Positions 9,189-18,100 of a DNA stretch of 61,866 nucleotides are shown here, piece after piece. The notes under the pieces were generated by a model, which saw nothing but the letters and a program-made list of their open reading frames with translations, was not told the DNA's origin and searched no databases. The DNA is from ZC4RG30 sp040508085 (lineage in GTDB: Bacteria; Pseudomonadota; Gammaproteobacteria; Steroidobacterales; Steroidobacteraceae): assembly GCA_040508085.1 (NCBI GenBank), contig JBEVNO010000194.1, positions 1 through 61,866 of the forward strand, written 5' to 3'. Every line of letters begins with the position of its first letter. Position 1 is the stretch's first letter. Position numbers and translations under genes: made by a program.

Positions 9189-11176
9189 GCGAACCCGCCG
9201 CCGTCAGCGCCCTGTTCGGTCGCCTCAGCTGGGAAGCGCTTCCCATACACGAGCCCATCCTGCTGGGCACCTTCATCGTCGTGGCTCTGCTTGGTGCAGG
9301 AATCGTGGCCGCGGTCAGCCATTACCGTCTGTGGGGCTGGCTGTGGCGCGAGTGGTTCACTTCGGTGGATCACAAGAAGATCGGGATCATGTACATGATC
9401 CTCGGCATCGTCATGCTGCTGCGCGGCTTCGCCGATGCGCTGATGATGCGCCTGCAGCAGGCAATGGCCTTCGGTGCCGCCGAGGGCTACCTGAACGCGC
9501 ATCACTACGACCAGATCTTCACCGCGCACGGCACGATCATGATCTTCTTCGTGGCGATCCCGCTGATCGTGGGCCTGGTCAATTACGTGATGCCCCTGCA
9601 GATCGGCGCACGCGACGTCGCGTTCCCCTTCCTCAACAGCCTCAGCCTGTGGCTGACGGTGGCCGGTGCACTGCTGGTGATGGTCTCGCTGTTCGTCGGC
9701 GAGTTCAGCCGCGCGGGCTGGCTCAATTACGTACCGGTTTCCAATATCCAGAACAGTCCGGACTCCGGGCCGGATTACTATCTGTGGGCGCTGCAGATAG
9801 CCGGTGTGGGAACTACCCTCTCGGCGATCAACATGGTCACCACCATCATCAAGATGCGTGCGCCGGGCATGTCGCTGATGAAGATGCCGGTATTCGTCTG
9901 GACGGCGCTGTGCAGCAATGTGCTGGCCATCGCCATCTTCCCGGTGCTCACCGGCGCGTTCGCGCTGCTGATGCTCGATCGTTACGTGGGAACAAACTTC
10001 TTCACCAACGATCTCGGCGGTAATCCGATGATGTACTGGAACCTGGTGTGGGTGTGGGGCCACCCCGAGGTCTATGTGCTCGTGCTGCCGGTCTTCGGCA
10101 TCTACTCGGAAATCACTTCGACCTTCTGCGGCAAGCGCCTGTTCGGCTATTCCTCCATGGTCTATGCCACCGTGGTCATCACCATCCTTTCCTACCTGGT
10201 CTGGCTGCATCATTTCTTCACGATGGGTTCCGGAGCCAGCGTGAACAGCTTCTTCGGCATAGCCACCATGGTGATCGCGATACCCACGGGCGCGAAGATC
10301 TTCAACTGGCTGTTCACCATGTATCGCGGCCAGATCCGTTTCGACCTGCCCATGATGTGGGTGGTCGCCATCATGCTGACCTTCGTCGTGGGCGGCATGA
10401 CCGGCGTTCTGCTGGCGGTGCCGCCGGCGGATTTCGTGCTGCACAACTCGCTGTTCCTGGTCGCGCACTTCCACAATGTGATCATCGGTGGCGTGGTGTT
10501 CGGGTTGTTCGCCGGCATGTACTACTGGTTCCCCAAGGCCTTTGGGTTCCGGCTCGATCCGTTCTGGGGCAAGGTGACTTTCTGGGGCTGGGTGATCGGC
10601 TACTGGGTGGCCTGGACGCCGATCTACATCGTCGGCCTGATGGGTACCACGCGCCGTGTGCGGCACTTCGACGATCCCGCCCTGCAGGTGTGGTTTGTGA
10701 TCGCCGGCATCGGGGCGCTCATCATCCTCGTCGGCATCCTGGCCTTCGTAGTCCAGATCGCCGTGAGCATCAAGAACCGCAAAGCCCTGCGCGATACGAC
10801 TGGAGATCCCTGGAACGGGCGCACGCTGGAATGGTCCACTGCCTCGCCGCCGCCGTTCTACAACTTTGCGTTCACACCCGTGATCCACGACCACGATGCC
10901 TGGTACGACATGAAGCAGCGCGGTGCCAGGCAGCCCGCGGCGGGCTTCCTCCCCATCCACATGCCGCGCAACACCGGCGCGGGGGTGATCCTCTCCGCCC
11001 TGGCGCTGGTGCTGGGCTTCGCCATGGTCTGGTACATCTGGTGGCTGGCTGCAGTGGCCTTTGTCGGGCTGCTGGCGTATGCGATCGGGCACACCTTCAA
11101 TTACAGCCGCGACTACTTCGTCACGCCGGCTGAAGTGGCGCGCATCGAAGGCGCCACGCCGCGGGCTGCACAATGA
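9185..11176 (+). CDS. cyoB: ubiquinol oxidase subunit I (CyoB-like)
   Basis: The catalytic, proton-pumping subunit: 663 residues with about 14-15 transmembrane helices. It shows the active-site features of haem-copper oxidases: WGHPEVYVLVLP (CuB His and the cross-linked Tyr), LHHFFTMG (the two CuB His), and HNSLFLVAHFHNV (haem ligands). The N-terminal extension before VDHKKIGIMYM is typical of CyoB. It reduces oxygen to water using quinol electrons. It starts with a GTG overlapping the cyoA stop and overlaps cyoC by 4 bases (ATGA), so translation is coupled. Whether the high-spin haem is o or a cannot be read from the sequence; see the SURF1 entry. Confidence 0.95.
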   Translation: MSEPAAVSALFGRLSWEALPIHEPILLGTFIVVALLGAGIVAAVSHYRLWGWLWREWFTSVDHKKIGIMYMILGIVMLLRGFADALMMRLQQAMAFGAAEGYLNAHHYDQIFTAHGTIMIFFVAIPLIVGLVNYVMPLQIGARDVAFPFLNSLSLWLTVAGALLVMVSLFVGEFSRAGWLNYVPVSNIQNSPDSGPDYYLWALQIAGVGTTLSAINMVTTIIKMRAPGMSLMKMPVFVWTALCSNVLAIAIFPVLTGAFALLMLDRYVGTNFFTNDLGGNPMMYWNLVWVWGHPEVYVLVLPVFGIYSEITSTFCGKRLFGYSSMVYATVVITILSYLVWLHHFFTMGSGASVNSFFGIATMVIAIPTGAKIFNWLFTMYRGQIRFDLPMMWVVAIMLTFVVGGMTGVLLAVPPADFVLHNSLFLVAHFHNVIIGGVVFGLFAGMYYWFPKAFGFRLDPFWGKVTFWGWVIGYWVAWTPIYIVGLMGTTRRVRHFDDPALQVWFVIAGIGALIILVGILAFVVQIAVSIKNRKALRDTTGDPWNGRTLEWSTASPPPFYNFAFTPVIHDHDAWYDMKQRGARQPAAGFLPIHMPRNTGAGVILSALALVLGFAMVWYIWWLAAVAFVGLLAYAIGHTFNYSRDYFVTPAEVARIEGATPRAAQ

Positions 11177-11796
11177 ACGCTCCACCCAGTGATCCAGAGA
11201 CGCCGCTGGTGTTCTACCAGGTGGAGCAGGGCGCCGCCCACCCCGGCGACGGCACGCAGCTGGGCTTCTGGATCTACCTGATGAGCGATGCGCTGATCTT
11301 CGCGACCTTGTTCGCGACCTTCGGTGTGTTGAGTTCCAGCTTCGCGGGCGGCCCGACCCCGCGCGAGCTGTTCGATCTCGGGCTGGTGGCGGTCAATACG
11401 GCCATCCTGCTGTTCTCGGCACTCACCTGCGGTCTGGCGATGATTGCCATGCAGGCCGGGCGCCTGGGCGCAGTACGCTTGTGGCTGGCCGTCACGGCGC
11501 TGCTCGGCATTGCGTTCGTGGGCATCGAGCTGCATGAGTTCCGCGACCTCGTCGCCGAGGGTGCCACGGCGCAGCGCAGCGGTTACCTGTCGGCCTTCTT
11601 CACCCTGGTCGGTACGCACGGGCTGCATGTCACCTTCGGTGTGATCTGGATCGCCGTCATGCAGGTGCAGCTGGGGCAGCGGGGCCTGCATGCGGACAAC
11701 CGGCGCCGGCTGCTGTGCCTCAGCATGTTCTGGCACTTCCTGGATGTGATCTGGATCGGCGTGTTCACATTCGTCTACCTGCTGGGGATATTGTGA
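11173..11796 (+). CDS. cyoC: ubiquinol oxidase subunit III (CyoC-like)
   Basis: A 207-residue integral membrane protein with five helices. It has the subunit III hallmarks LGFWIYLMSDALIFATLFATF near the N-terminus (given in part: LMSDALIF), GIELHEF in the middle, FTLVGTHGLHV and FWHFLDVIW at the end. It stabilises subunit I. It overlaps cyoB by ATGA and its TGA overlaps the cyoD ATG by one base. Confidence 0.94.
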   Translation: MNAPPSDPETPLVFYQVEQGAAHPGDGTQLGFWIYLMSDALIFATLFATFGVLSSSFAGGPTPRELFDLGLVAVNTAILLFSALTCGLAMIAMQAGRLGAVRLWLAVTALLGIAFVGIELHEFRDLVAEGATAQRSGYLSAFFTLVGTHGLHVTFGVIWIAVMQVQLGQRGLHADNRRRLLCLSMFWHFLDVIWIGVFTFVYLLGIL

Positions 11797-12185
11797 TGAA
11801 CAGCCATCCGCCGGCGGCGCACGATCACGGGCACGAGGATCCGCAGGACGCGGTGCATTTCACGCTGCGCACCTATCTCACGGGTTTCCTGGTCGCCGCC
11901 GGCCTCACTGCGCTCGCGTTCTGGATCGTCATGAGCGGCGTGATCCCCGGTACCGCCGTCGCCAGTGGGGTGGTCGTCACGCTGGCCATCGCACAGATCC
12001 TCGTGCAGACCTTCGCCTTCCTCCACGTGAACTCGCGCGCACAGGGCGGATGGACGCTGGTCGCCTATGTGTTCACTGCCGTCCTGTTGCTGATCACGAT
12101 CGGTGGTTCGCTGTGGATCATGTATCACCTGAACACGAACATGATGCCCGGCATGATGGGCGACCCGATGAGCCAGGCGCCGTGA
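11796..12185 (+). CDS. cyoD: ubiquinol oxidase subunit IV (CyoD-like)
   Basis: A 129-residue three-helix protein of the CyoD/COX4 pro family. I take the ATG at 11796 (MNSHPPAAHDHGHEDP), which overlaps the cyoC stop by one base, rather than an in-frame ATG inside cyoC. The histidine-rich N-terminus, the HFTLRTYLTGF segment and AFLHVNSRAQGGWTL match CyoD, which helps CuB insertion into subunit I. The stop overlaps the following SURF1 gene in GTGA. Confidence 0.92.
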   Translation: MNSHPPAAHDHGHEDPQDAVHFTLRTYLTGFLVAAGLTALAFWIVMSGVIPGTAVASGVVVTLAIAQILVQTFAFLHVNSRAQGGWTLVAYVFTAVLLLITIGGSLWIMYHLNTNMMPGMMGDPMSQAP

Positions 12186-12874
12186 AAGCGGGCAGGGGCA
12201 AGCGGCTCGGCCTGCTTGCCCTTTGCCTCTTCGGGACAATTCTGTTCACCGGCCTTGGCATCTGGCAGATCCAGCGCCTCTCGTGGAAGCGCAACCTGAT
12301 CGAACACGTCGAGGCGCGGATCCATGCGCCGCCGGTCGCCGTGCCCGCAAGCCGTGACTGGGGGGCGCTCGACCTCAACGAGGCCGAATACCGGCGGGTG
12401 CGCGTGAGCGGCGTCTTCCTGCATGACCGGGAAACGCTCGTGGATGCGCTGACCGCGCGTGGCCCCGGCGCATGGGTGCTGACTCCACTGCAGACCGCCG
12501 ACGGAGTGATGCTGGTGAATCGTGGCTTTGTGCCGCCGGAGCGGCGGGCCGCTAAAGACAGAGAGGCGGGCCAGACAGCCGGCGATGTCACGATCACCGG
12601 TCTGCTGCGCATCACCGAGCCTGAAGGGCGCATCCTGCGTCCCAATGACCCGCCAGCGGACCGCTGGTTTTCGCGCGATGTGGGCGCCATTGCCCGCGTC
12701 CGCGGACTGCAGACAGTGGCGCCATTCTTCATCGACGCGGAAGCCGCCGCCGGCCCCGAGGGGGCCCCCATCGGCGGCATGACAGTGGTGCAGTTCCGTA
12801 ATGCCCACGCCGTCTACGCGGCCACCTGGTTCGGGCTGGCCGCGCTGTGCATCACCGGCTTGGTGCTGCTGTGA
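12182..12874 (+). CDS. SURF1 family oxidase assembly protein
   Basis: A 230-residue protein starting with GTG at 12182, overlapping the cyoD stop by four bases. It has the SURF1 topology: an N-terminal helix ending in the invariant TGLGIWQIQRLSWK, a periplasmic domain with EYRRVRVSGVF, VNRGFVPPE and RWFSRDV, and a C-terminal helix (ATWFGLAALCITGLVLL). SURF1 proteins aid insertion of haem a into terminal oxidases. Its place in a quinol oxidase operon matches the Surf1q type described for Paracoccus rather than the cytochrome c oxidase version. No cyoE (haem o synthase) gene is present after cyoD. Confidence 0.92.
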   Translation: MKAGRGKRLGLLALCLFGTILFTGLGIWQIQRLSWKRNLIEHVEARIHAPPVAVPASRDWGALDLNEAEYRRVRVSGVFLHDRETLVDALTARGPGAWVLTPLQTADGVMLVNRGFVPPERRAAKDREAGQTAGDVTITGLLRITEPEGRILRPNDPPADRWFSRDVGAIARVRGLQTVAPFFIDAEAAAGPEGAPIGGMTVVQFRNAHAVYAATWFGLAALCITGLVLL

Positions 12875-12882
12875 GCTGAGGC

Positions 12883-13722
12883 CTATTTTTTCTGACGGCT
12901 CAGGTCGTAGGTACCCAGGCCCGGCTTGAAAGTCTTGTCGTCGATGAACTGGCGGATGCCTTCCTTGCGTCCTTCGTTATCGAAGAAGTTGGCGGCCTCC
13001 TGCGCGCGGATGAGGTAATCCTCCGCGTTTTCATAGGTCATCTCCGTGACGCGGCGCACGGCATCCTTGGTGGCCTTCAGCGCCGCAGGGTTCTTCTGCA
13101 GCAGCACATGCGCAATTTCCAGCACGCGCTTCCTCAGATCCTTCAGCGGCACGGATTCGTTCACCAGCTTCCACTCGGCAGCCTTCTTGCCGTCGATGGC
13201 TTCGCCGGTCATCGCGTGGTACATGGCGTCGCGGAAGGGCATGGAGTTGGTGGCCACCTTGGTGGCACCGCCGCCAGGCAGGATGCCCCAGTTGATTTCC
13301 GACAGGCCGAACCTGGCCTCGTCAGCCGCAATGGCCAGGTCGCAGGCGAACAGAGGGCCATAGGCCCCACCGAAGCACCAGCCATTGACCATGGCGATGG
13401 TCGGCTTCTGGTACCAGCGCAGGCGCTTCCACCAGCGGTAGGCTTCGCCCTGTGCCTTGCGCGTGCCCTTCAGGCCCAGCGCTTCGGTCTCGCGGAAGTA
13501 CTCCTTCAGATCCATGCCGGCGCACCAGGCGTCACCTTCGCCGGTGAGCACCAGCAGGCCGACGTCGTCGCGGAACTCGAGCTCGTCGATCACTTCCAGC
13601 ATGCGGCGGTTGAGTGCCGGGCTCTGCGCATTGCGCTTGGCGGGCCGGTTGAATTTGACCCAGGCGATGCGATCCTCGACCGTGAAACTGACGGTGCTCT
13701 GTTCGTCCTGCGCGCTCGACAT
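12883..13722 (-). CDS. ech: p-hydroxycinnamoyl-CoA hydratase/lyase (feruloyl-CoA hydratase-lyase)
   Basis: A crotonase-family enzyme that hydrates feruloyl-, caffeoyl- or coumaroyl-CoA and cleaves it to the aromatic aldehyde and acetyl-CoA. It follows the Pseudomonas enzyme closely: AGMDLKEYFRE, KPTIAMVNGWCFGGAYGP, ADEARFGLSEINWGI and a C-terminal FIDDKTFKPGL. The essential Glu (143 in Pseudomonas) is present in LSEINWG. The Ser found two residues before FACDL in Pseudomonas is Gly here. I prefer the ATG at 13722, which has AAGGAG about 7 bases upstream; the ATG at 13728 sits too close to it. Its promoter overlaps the palindrome at 13738-13760, so the adjoining MarR protein probably represses it. 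Confidence 0.93.
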   Translation of the reverse strand: MSSAQDEQSTVSFTVEDRIAWVKFNRPAKRNAQSPALNRRMLEVIDELEFRDDVGLLVLTGEGDAWCAGMDLKEYFRETEALGLKGTRKAQGEAYRWWKRLRWYQKPTIAMVNGWCFGGAYGPLFACDLAIAADEARFGLSEINWGILPGGGATKVATNSMPFRDAMYHAMTGEAIDGKKAAEWKLVNESVPLKDLRKRVLEIAHVLLQKNPAALKATKDAVRRVTEMTYENAEDYLIRAQEAANFFDNEGRKEGIRQFIDDKTFKPGLGTYDLSRQKK

Positions 13723-13737
13723 GGTCATTCTCCTTTA

Positions 13738-13760
13738 GATTGTTATATATTATAACAATC
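13738..13760. promoter_or_regulatory. perfect palindromic operator between hydratase-lyase and marR
   Basis: Two 10-base arms, GATTGTTATA and TATAACAATC, are exact reverse complements around a 3-base centre. The element is almost pure A/T in a strongly GC-rich neighbourhood. It ends directly before the marR ATG (13761) and overlaps the minus-strand promoter of the hydratase-lyase gene. A size of about 20 bp, dyad symmetry and this position are what a dimeric MarR repressor requires; hydroxycinnamoyl-CoA thioesters are the usual effectors of such regulators. Confidence 0.85.
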
Positions 13761-13777
13761 ATGAAAACCCCGCGCAA
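13749..13777 (-). promoter_or_regulatory. sigma70-like promoter of the hydratase-lyase gene
   Basis: Read on the minus strand, TTGCGC (13777-13772) and a perfect TATAAT (13754-13749) are separated by exactly 17 bases. Transcription would start near 13742, leaving about 20 bases of leader with the AAGGAG ribosome-binding site. The -10 box lies inside the palindrome, so bound repressor would block polymerase. Confidence 0.7.
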
Positions 13778-14216
13778 ATCCGGCGTGGCGACCCTGGCAA
13801 ACCCGCTGGCCACACGCCTTGGTTATCAGTTGCGGCGCGCCTCGGTGCTCATGATGGCCGACTTGGATACGCGCCTGGCGCCAACGGGGTTGCGGCCGGC
13901 GGAGCTCACCATCCTGTTGCTCATCGGCGCCAACAGTGGCTGCCGGCAGGGTGAGGTGGGCGACATGCTCGGCATCAAGCGTTCCAACATGGTCCCGCTC
14001 ATCGCCAACCTCATGAGCAAGGGTCTGGTGGCCCGCACCCGCACAGATGGCCGCTCCACTGCGCTCTCGTTGACGGCGAAAGGGCGCGCCATGGCGCTGT
14101 CCGGCAACCGGCTGATCGATCGCCATGAAGCTGTCTTTCGCGCCCGCCTCGACAGCAGGGCGCTCGACAGCCTGCTCGCCGCGCTCGCGACGCTGAACGG
14201 CCAGGTGGAAGTATGA
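13761..14216 (+). CDS. MarR family transcriptional regulator
   Basis: A 151-residue winged-helix regulator from the ATG at 13761 (MKTPRKSG). The core has LGYQLRRASVLMMADLD, LRPAELTILLLI, GEVGDMLGIKRSNMVPLIANL (recognition helix) and the wing RTRTDGRSTALSLT. It is divergent from the hydroxycinnamoyl-CoA hydratase-lyase gene and is most likely its repressor and its own. The ATG abuts the palindrome, leaving no room for a Shine-Dalgarno sequence, so the messenger is probably leaderless. The next gene begins 7 bases after the stop. Confidence 0.87.
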   Translation: MKTPRKSGVATLANPLATRLGYQLRRASVLMMADLDTRLAPTGLRPAELTILLLIGANSGCRQGEVGDMLGIKRSNMVPLIANLMSKGLVARTRTDGRSTALSLTAKGRAMALSGNRLIDRHEAVFRARLDSRALDSLLAALATLNGQVEV

Positions 14217-14223
14217 TCCCGCC

Positions 14224-14958
14224 ATGAACACCGAGATGGCGACGCTGCGCGTCCCGGCACGTTTCCGCGGTCCGCCCACATCGGCGAATGGCGGTTATGT
14301 GTGCGGGCTGGTGGGCGCTGCCATTGGCCAGCTGGTCACGGTGCGCCTGCTGAGCCCGCCACCACTGGACGCGGACATGACCCTGCACGCCGACGAAGGC
14401 GGCACCTGGCATGTGGAGCGCGCCGCTGTGCGGATCGTGGAAGCGCGGCCCGCCTCGCTCGATGATCTGGTTCTGCCTGCGGCGGTGAGTTACGCCGATG
14501 CGGCCGCGGCGGCCCGTCGTGCGCCGTGGGCTGACGCGGCACAGCATCCCTGTCCTGGCTGCTTCGTGTGCGGACCGCTGCGCGCCGCCGGCGATGGAAT
14601 GCGCCTGTTCGCCGGCGCGCTGCCGGGCCAGACCTGCGTGGCCACGGGCTGGGTGCCTGATGCCTCCGTGGGCCAGGCCGATGGCGTGGTCGGCCCGCAG
14701 TTCATGGCCGCTGCACTGGACTGCCCCGGTTTCCAGGCCTTGCAGACAGGCCTGAAGCCCTACCTGCTGGGCGAATTCACCTGCCGCATCGATCACGCCG
14801 TGCGCGTAGGTGAAACCTGCGTGATCGTTGGCTGGAAGATAGAGGTGAAAGGCCGGCGCTCGATTGTCGGTACTGCGCTGTACAACGCGCAGGGGGAGCT
14901 TTGCGCGCTGGCCAAGGGCGTGTGGATAGAACCGCGGGAGACGGAGGCAAGGCGGTAA
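14224..14958 (+). CDS. hotdog-like acyl-CoA thioesterase-type protein
   Basis: A 244-residue protein of two related halves. The N-terminal half contains RFRGPPTSANGGYVCGLVG, which resembles the substrate-helix start of hotdog thioesterases; the middle has a CPGCFVCGP cysteine cluster that could bind a metal or a thiol; the C-terminal half (EFTCRIDHAVRVGETCVIVGW, ALYNAQGELCALAKGVW) again looks like a hotdog fold. It follows marR by 7 bases and is probably co-transcribed with it. A role releasing free acid from aromatic CoA thioesters would fit the neighbours but is inference. Confidence 0.6.
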   Translation: MNTEMATLRVPARFRGPPTSANGGYVCGLVGAAIGQLVTVRLLSPPPLDADMTLHADEGGTWHVERAAVRIVEARPASLDDLVLPAAVSYADAAAAARRAPWADAAQHPCPGCFVCGPLRAAGDGMRLFAGALPGQTCVATGWVPDASVGQADGVVGPQFMAAALDCPGFQALQTGLKPYLLGEFTCRIDHAVRVGETCVIVGWKIEVKGRRSIVGTALYNAQGELCALAKGVWIEPRETEARR

Positions 14959-15066
14959 TGCCGGAGCCAGCAGCTGGCGCGGGCTGACGCGCTGGGGCAT
15001 TCACTCCGGCGGAGATTGTGAAGTCGCACACGATTTGTCCGCATCGTGTTTACCGGGTGTGAGAAA

Positions 15067-15130
15067 TGCAGCAACGAGCAAAGTGTTGTCCTGCTGCAAC
15101 GATATGGGTCATTTTCCGTAATCTGACCCA
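15067..15130. promoter_or_regulatory. two inverted repeats before the giant RTX gene
   Basis: Within the 181-base leader region there are two dyads: TGCAGCA (15067-15073) with TGCTGCA (15092-15098), and TGGGTCA (15105-15111) with TGACCCA (15124-15130). The second ends 9 bases before the ATG at 15140, where no Shine-Dalgarno sequence is visible. They may be binding sites for a regulator or form a hairpin in the messenger that limits translation. No confident -35/-10 pair was found here. Confidence 0.4.
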
Positions 15131-15139
15131 GCCCACCCC

Positions 15140-18100
15140 ATGTCGAAGCCGATCGTTCACAGCCACTCCAATCCAGACGTTCTCAAGCTGGCGGTGGCCC
15201 GCCAGGATATAACCAGGCTCGAGGTCGTCGGCACCGACCTGCTGCTGACGATGAAGGACGGCAGCCAGCACCTGCTGCAGAACCTCGCGTTGCAGGCGAT
15301 GGTCGACCCCAAGCTGCAGGTGGAGTTCTCGGACCAGACGCTCACCGTCGCGGACCTGCTGGGAGAGGTGGGCGACGTTGAACTCAAGCCGGTGCTGGCC
15401 GAAGCGGGTCGTACCGACGAGGATGAGCCGAAGAAGGCAGAAGGTGAATCCGAGACAACCGGCGATGGAGCCGAGGGCCACGCACCAACCGTAGAAGGCA
15501 TCGTTACCCCGGATCTGGCGATCAAGCCGCAAGGCGCCACGGTCTACAAGGGGCAGTCCTCCGCCTCGTCTGCGATGCTGGTCCAGCGAGTCGAGGCAGC
15601 ACCGGCCGCGCCGCCACCAGGCAGCAGCAATCCACCGCCTCCGCCCGAGCAGCCTGAATCGATCAGCATCCAGGCAGTCTGGACCAACGTCGTGGGTCAG
15701 ACCCGCAGCGAGGCCGACGGCAAGGTGACCATCTCCGGCGCCGGCGGCAGCGAGCGTTCAGGCAGTGATCCTTCTTCGCAGGCGCAGGCGGAGCCGGAGA
15801 CCATCCTGGGTACCGCCGGCGACGACACCATCACCGGCGACAGCAGCGAGAAGCTCGGCAGCGGCTTCGCCCGTGTGCTGACACTGCAGATATCCGCCAA
15901 TGGGGATCTGTCGGTGACCTCCATCGTCATCAACGGATTGCCGCCCCAGTTCAGCGTCGTTGGCGCAGAACAGGTCGGATCCGGCTGGAAGGTGACACTG
16001 CCCGCCGATTTCGACTCGACGCTGCGCGTCTCGCTCGCTGTGCGATATCCGGTAGCCGCCGACGATGCTGCATTCAGTGCGCAGACTTTCGATCTGTCGA
16101 TCGTGGCCGAGGGCAAGCTCGACGGCGACGACATCGAGGGTGCGCGGCTCATACCCGCCATCGTGCGCGACGTACGCTCGGTGGCCGACATCGAATACTC
16201 CGCCAATGGACAGAGCGGCGTGGTGTTTCCGGCCTTCGGTCTGGGTGATGTGATCCGCGCTGGCGCGGGGAACGATACAGTCAACGGCGGGCTTGGCCAC
16301 GATGTCATTTACGGCGATGCGGGCAACGACAAACTGGACGGCGGGGCCGGCGATGACACGCTGGAAGGTGGCGCCGGCGCGGATGAACTCATTGGTGGCA
16401 GCGGCGCCGACACCGTCGCCTATTCGGAATCCCCTGATGCCGTGCAGATCGATCTTGCAGCAGGCACGGCCACTGGCGGCCATGCCGAGGGCGACCGCCT
16501 GCGCGAGGTCGAAGGAGCAATCGGCTCGGAGCACGCCGATGTACTGCGCGGCTCCGACAAGAACAATCTGCTCGACGGCAATGCCGGCGATGACCTGCTG
16601 GCAGGCCGCGGCGGCGCGGATCGACTGGTCGGCGGCGAAGGGTTCGACATTTCCGACTACAGCGGCTCGGCGGCTGCGGTGCAGGTCAGCCTGGCAGACG
16701 GAACGGGAGAGGGCGGCGAGGCCGAGGGCGATCAGCTGGCGGGAATTGAAGGCCTGGTAGGGTCGGCTTTCAACGATCGCCTGGCCGGCGATGCCGAGAC
16801 CAATCTGCTGGATGGCGGCGCGGGCGACGATCTGCTGAACGGTGGCGGTGGCGCCGACCAGTTGCGTGGTGGCAGCGGCAACGATACCGCCACCTACGTT
16901 GCCTCAATTGCGGGAGTTGTGGTCGGGGTTGGCAACAACCCCGGCAAGGGCGGCGACGCCGAGGGTGACCGGCTCTACGACATCGAGAACCTGACTGGGT
17001 CGCGCTACGCCGACGAGCTTACCGGCAATGAACAGAACAACCGGCTCGATGGTGGCCTGGGCGATGACTGGCTGCACGGTGGAGCGGGCGCAGACGAACT
17101 CGGCGGCGGCGATGGCATCGATACAGCAAGTTACCTGGGCGCCGCCCGCGGCGTCTTTGCAAGCCTGCTGGACGCATCGCTGAACACAGGCGACGCCGCG
17201 GGCGATCGCTACCTGGGCGTCGAGAATCTGGAAGGTTCCGAGTACGACGACACCCTCCTCGGTGATGATCAGGACAACACGCTGTACGGCAATCCGGGGG
17301 ATGACACGCTGTTCGGCAATGGCGGCAACGACATCCTCGTCGGCGGCCCTGGCCGAGACACCATGGACGGCGGCACGGGCATCGATGTCGCCAGCTACGC
17401 GGCGGCCAGCAGCGGCGTCAGTGCCAGCCTTGTCGCCGGCGGCACGCGTGGCGATGCGGCCGGTGATCGTTATACCGGCATCGAGAACCTGCTCGGCTCG
17501 CGCTTTGCCGACGAGCTGATCGGCGACGCCGGCGACAACCAGCTGGATGGCGGCCGAGGCGACGACCTGCTGCGTGGCGGCGCGGGCGCCGACCGCCTCC
17601 TTGGTGATGAGGGCGAGGACACGGCCGATTACAGCCAGGCGACCACTGATGTGGCGGTGAGCCTGGTGACTGGAAAGGGTGACGGCGGCGAGGCCGCGGG
17701 CGACAGCCTGGATGGCATCGAGAATCTCGCGGGCGGCACAGGCAATGACACTTTTACCGGTGATGGGGTCGTCAACCGCCTGGCCGGCGGTGCCGGCAAT
17801 GACCTGCTGAGCGGCAATGGCGGCAATGATTCGCTGTATGGCGAAACCGGCGACGACACACTCATCGGTGGCGCCGGGGCGGATCTTCTCGACGGCGGCG
17901 ACGGCACGGACCTCGCCGACTACAGCGGCAGCCTGCAAGGCGTTGCGGTCAACCTGACGCGCGGCACCGGTGAGGGCGGCGACGCAGAGGGTGATTCGTT
18001 GACCGCTGTCGAGAACCTCTTGGGCGGCACGGGTGACGACGTCTTTGTGGGCACGGCTGGTGTGAACGTGCTGTCCGGGGGCGACGGCAACGATCTGCTG

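Noticed and set aside
9161..11185. Long minus-strand open frame of 674 codons opposite cyoB
   Set aside because: It mirrors cyoB, is full of His, Gln and Asp as expected of an antisense frame in GC-rich DNA, and has no domain or start context.
15500..15830. Search for a LapG-type cleavage site (T/P/A-AAG) in the adhesin N-terminal part
   Set aside because: None found in the first 230 residues; the nearest, PAAPPPG, lacks the motif.
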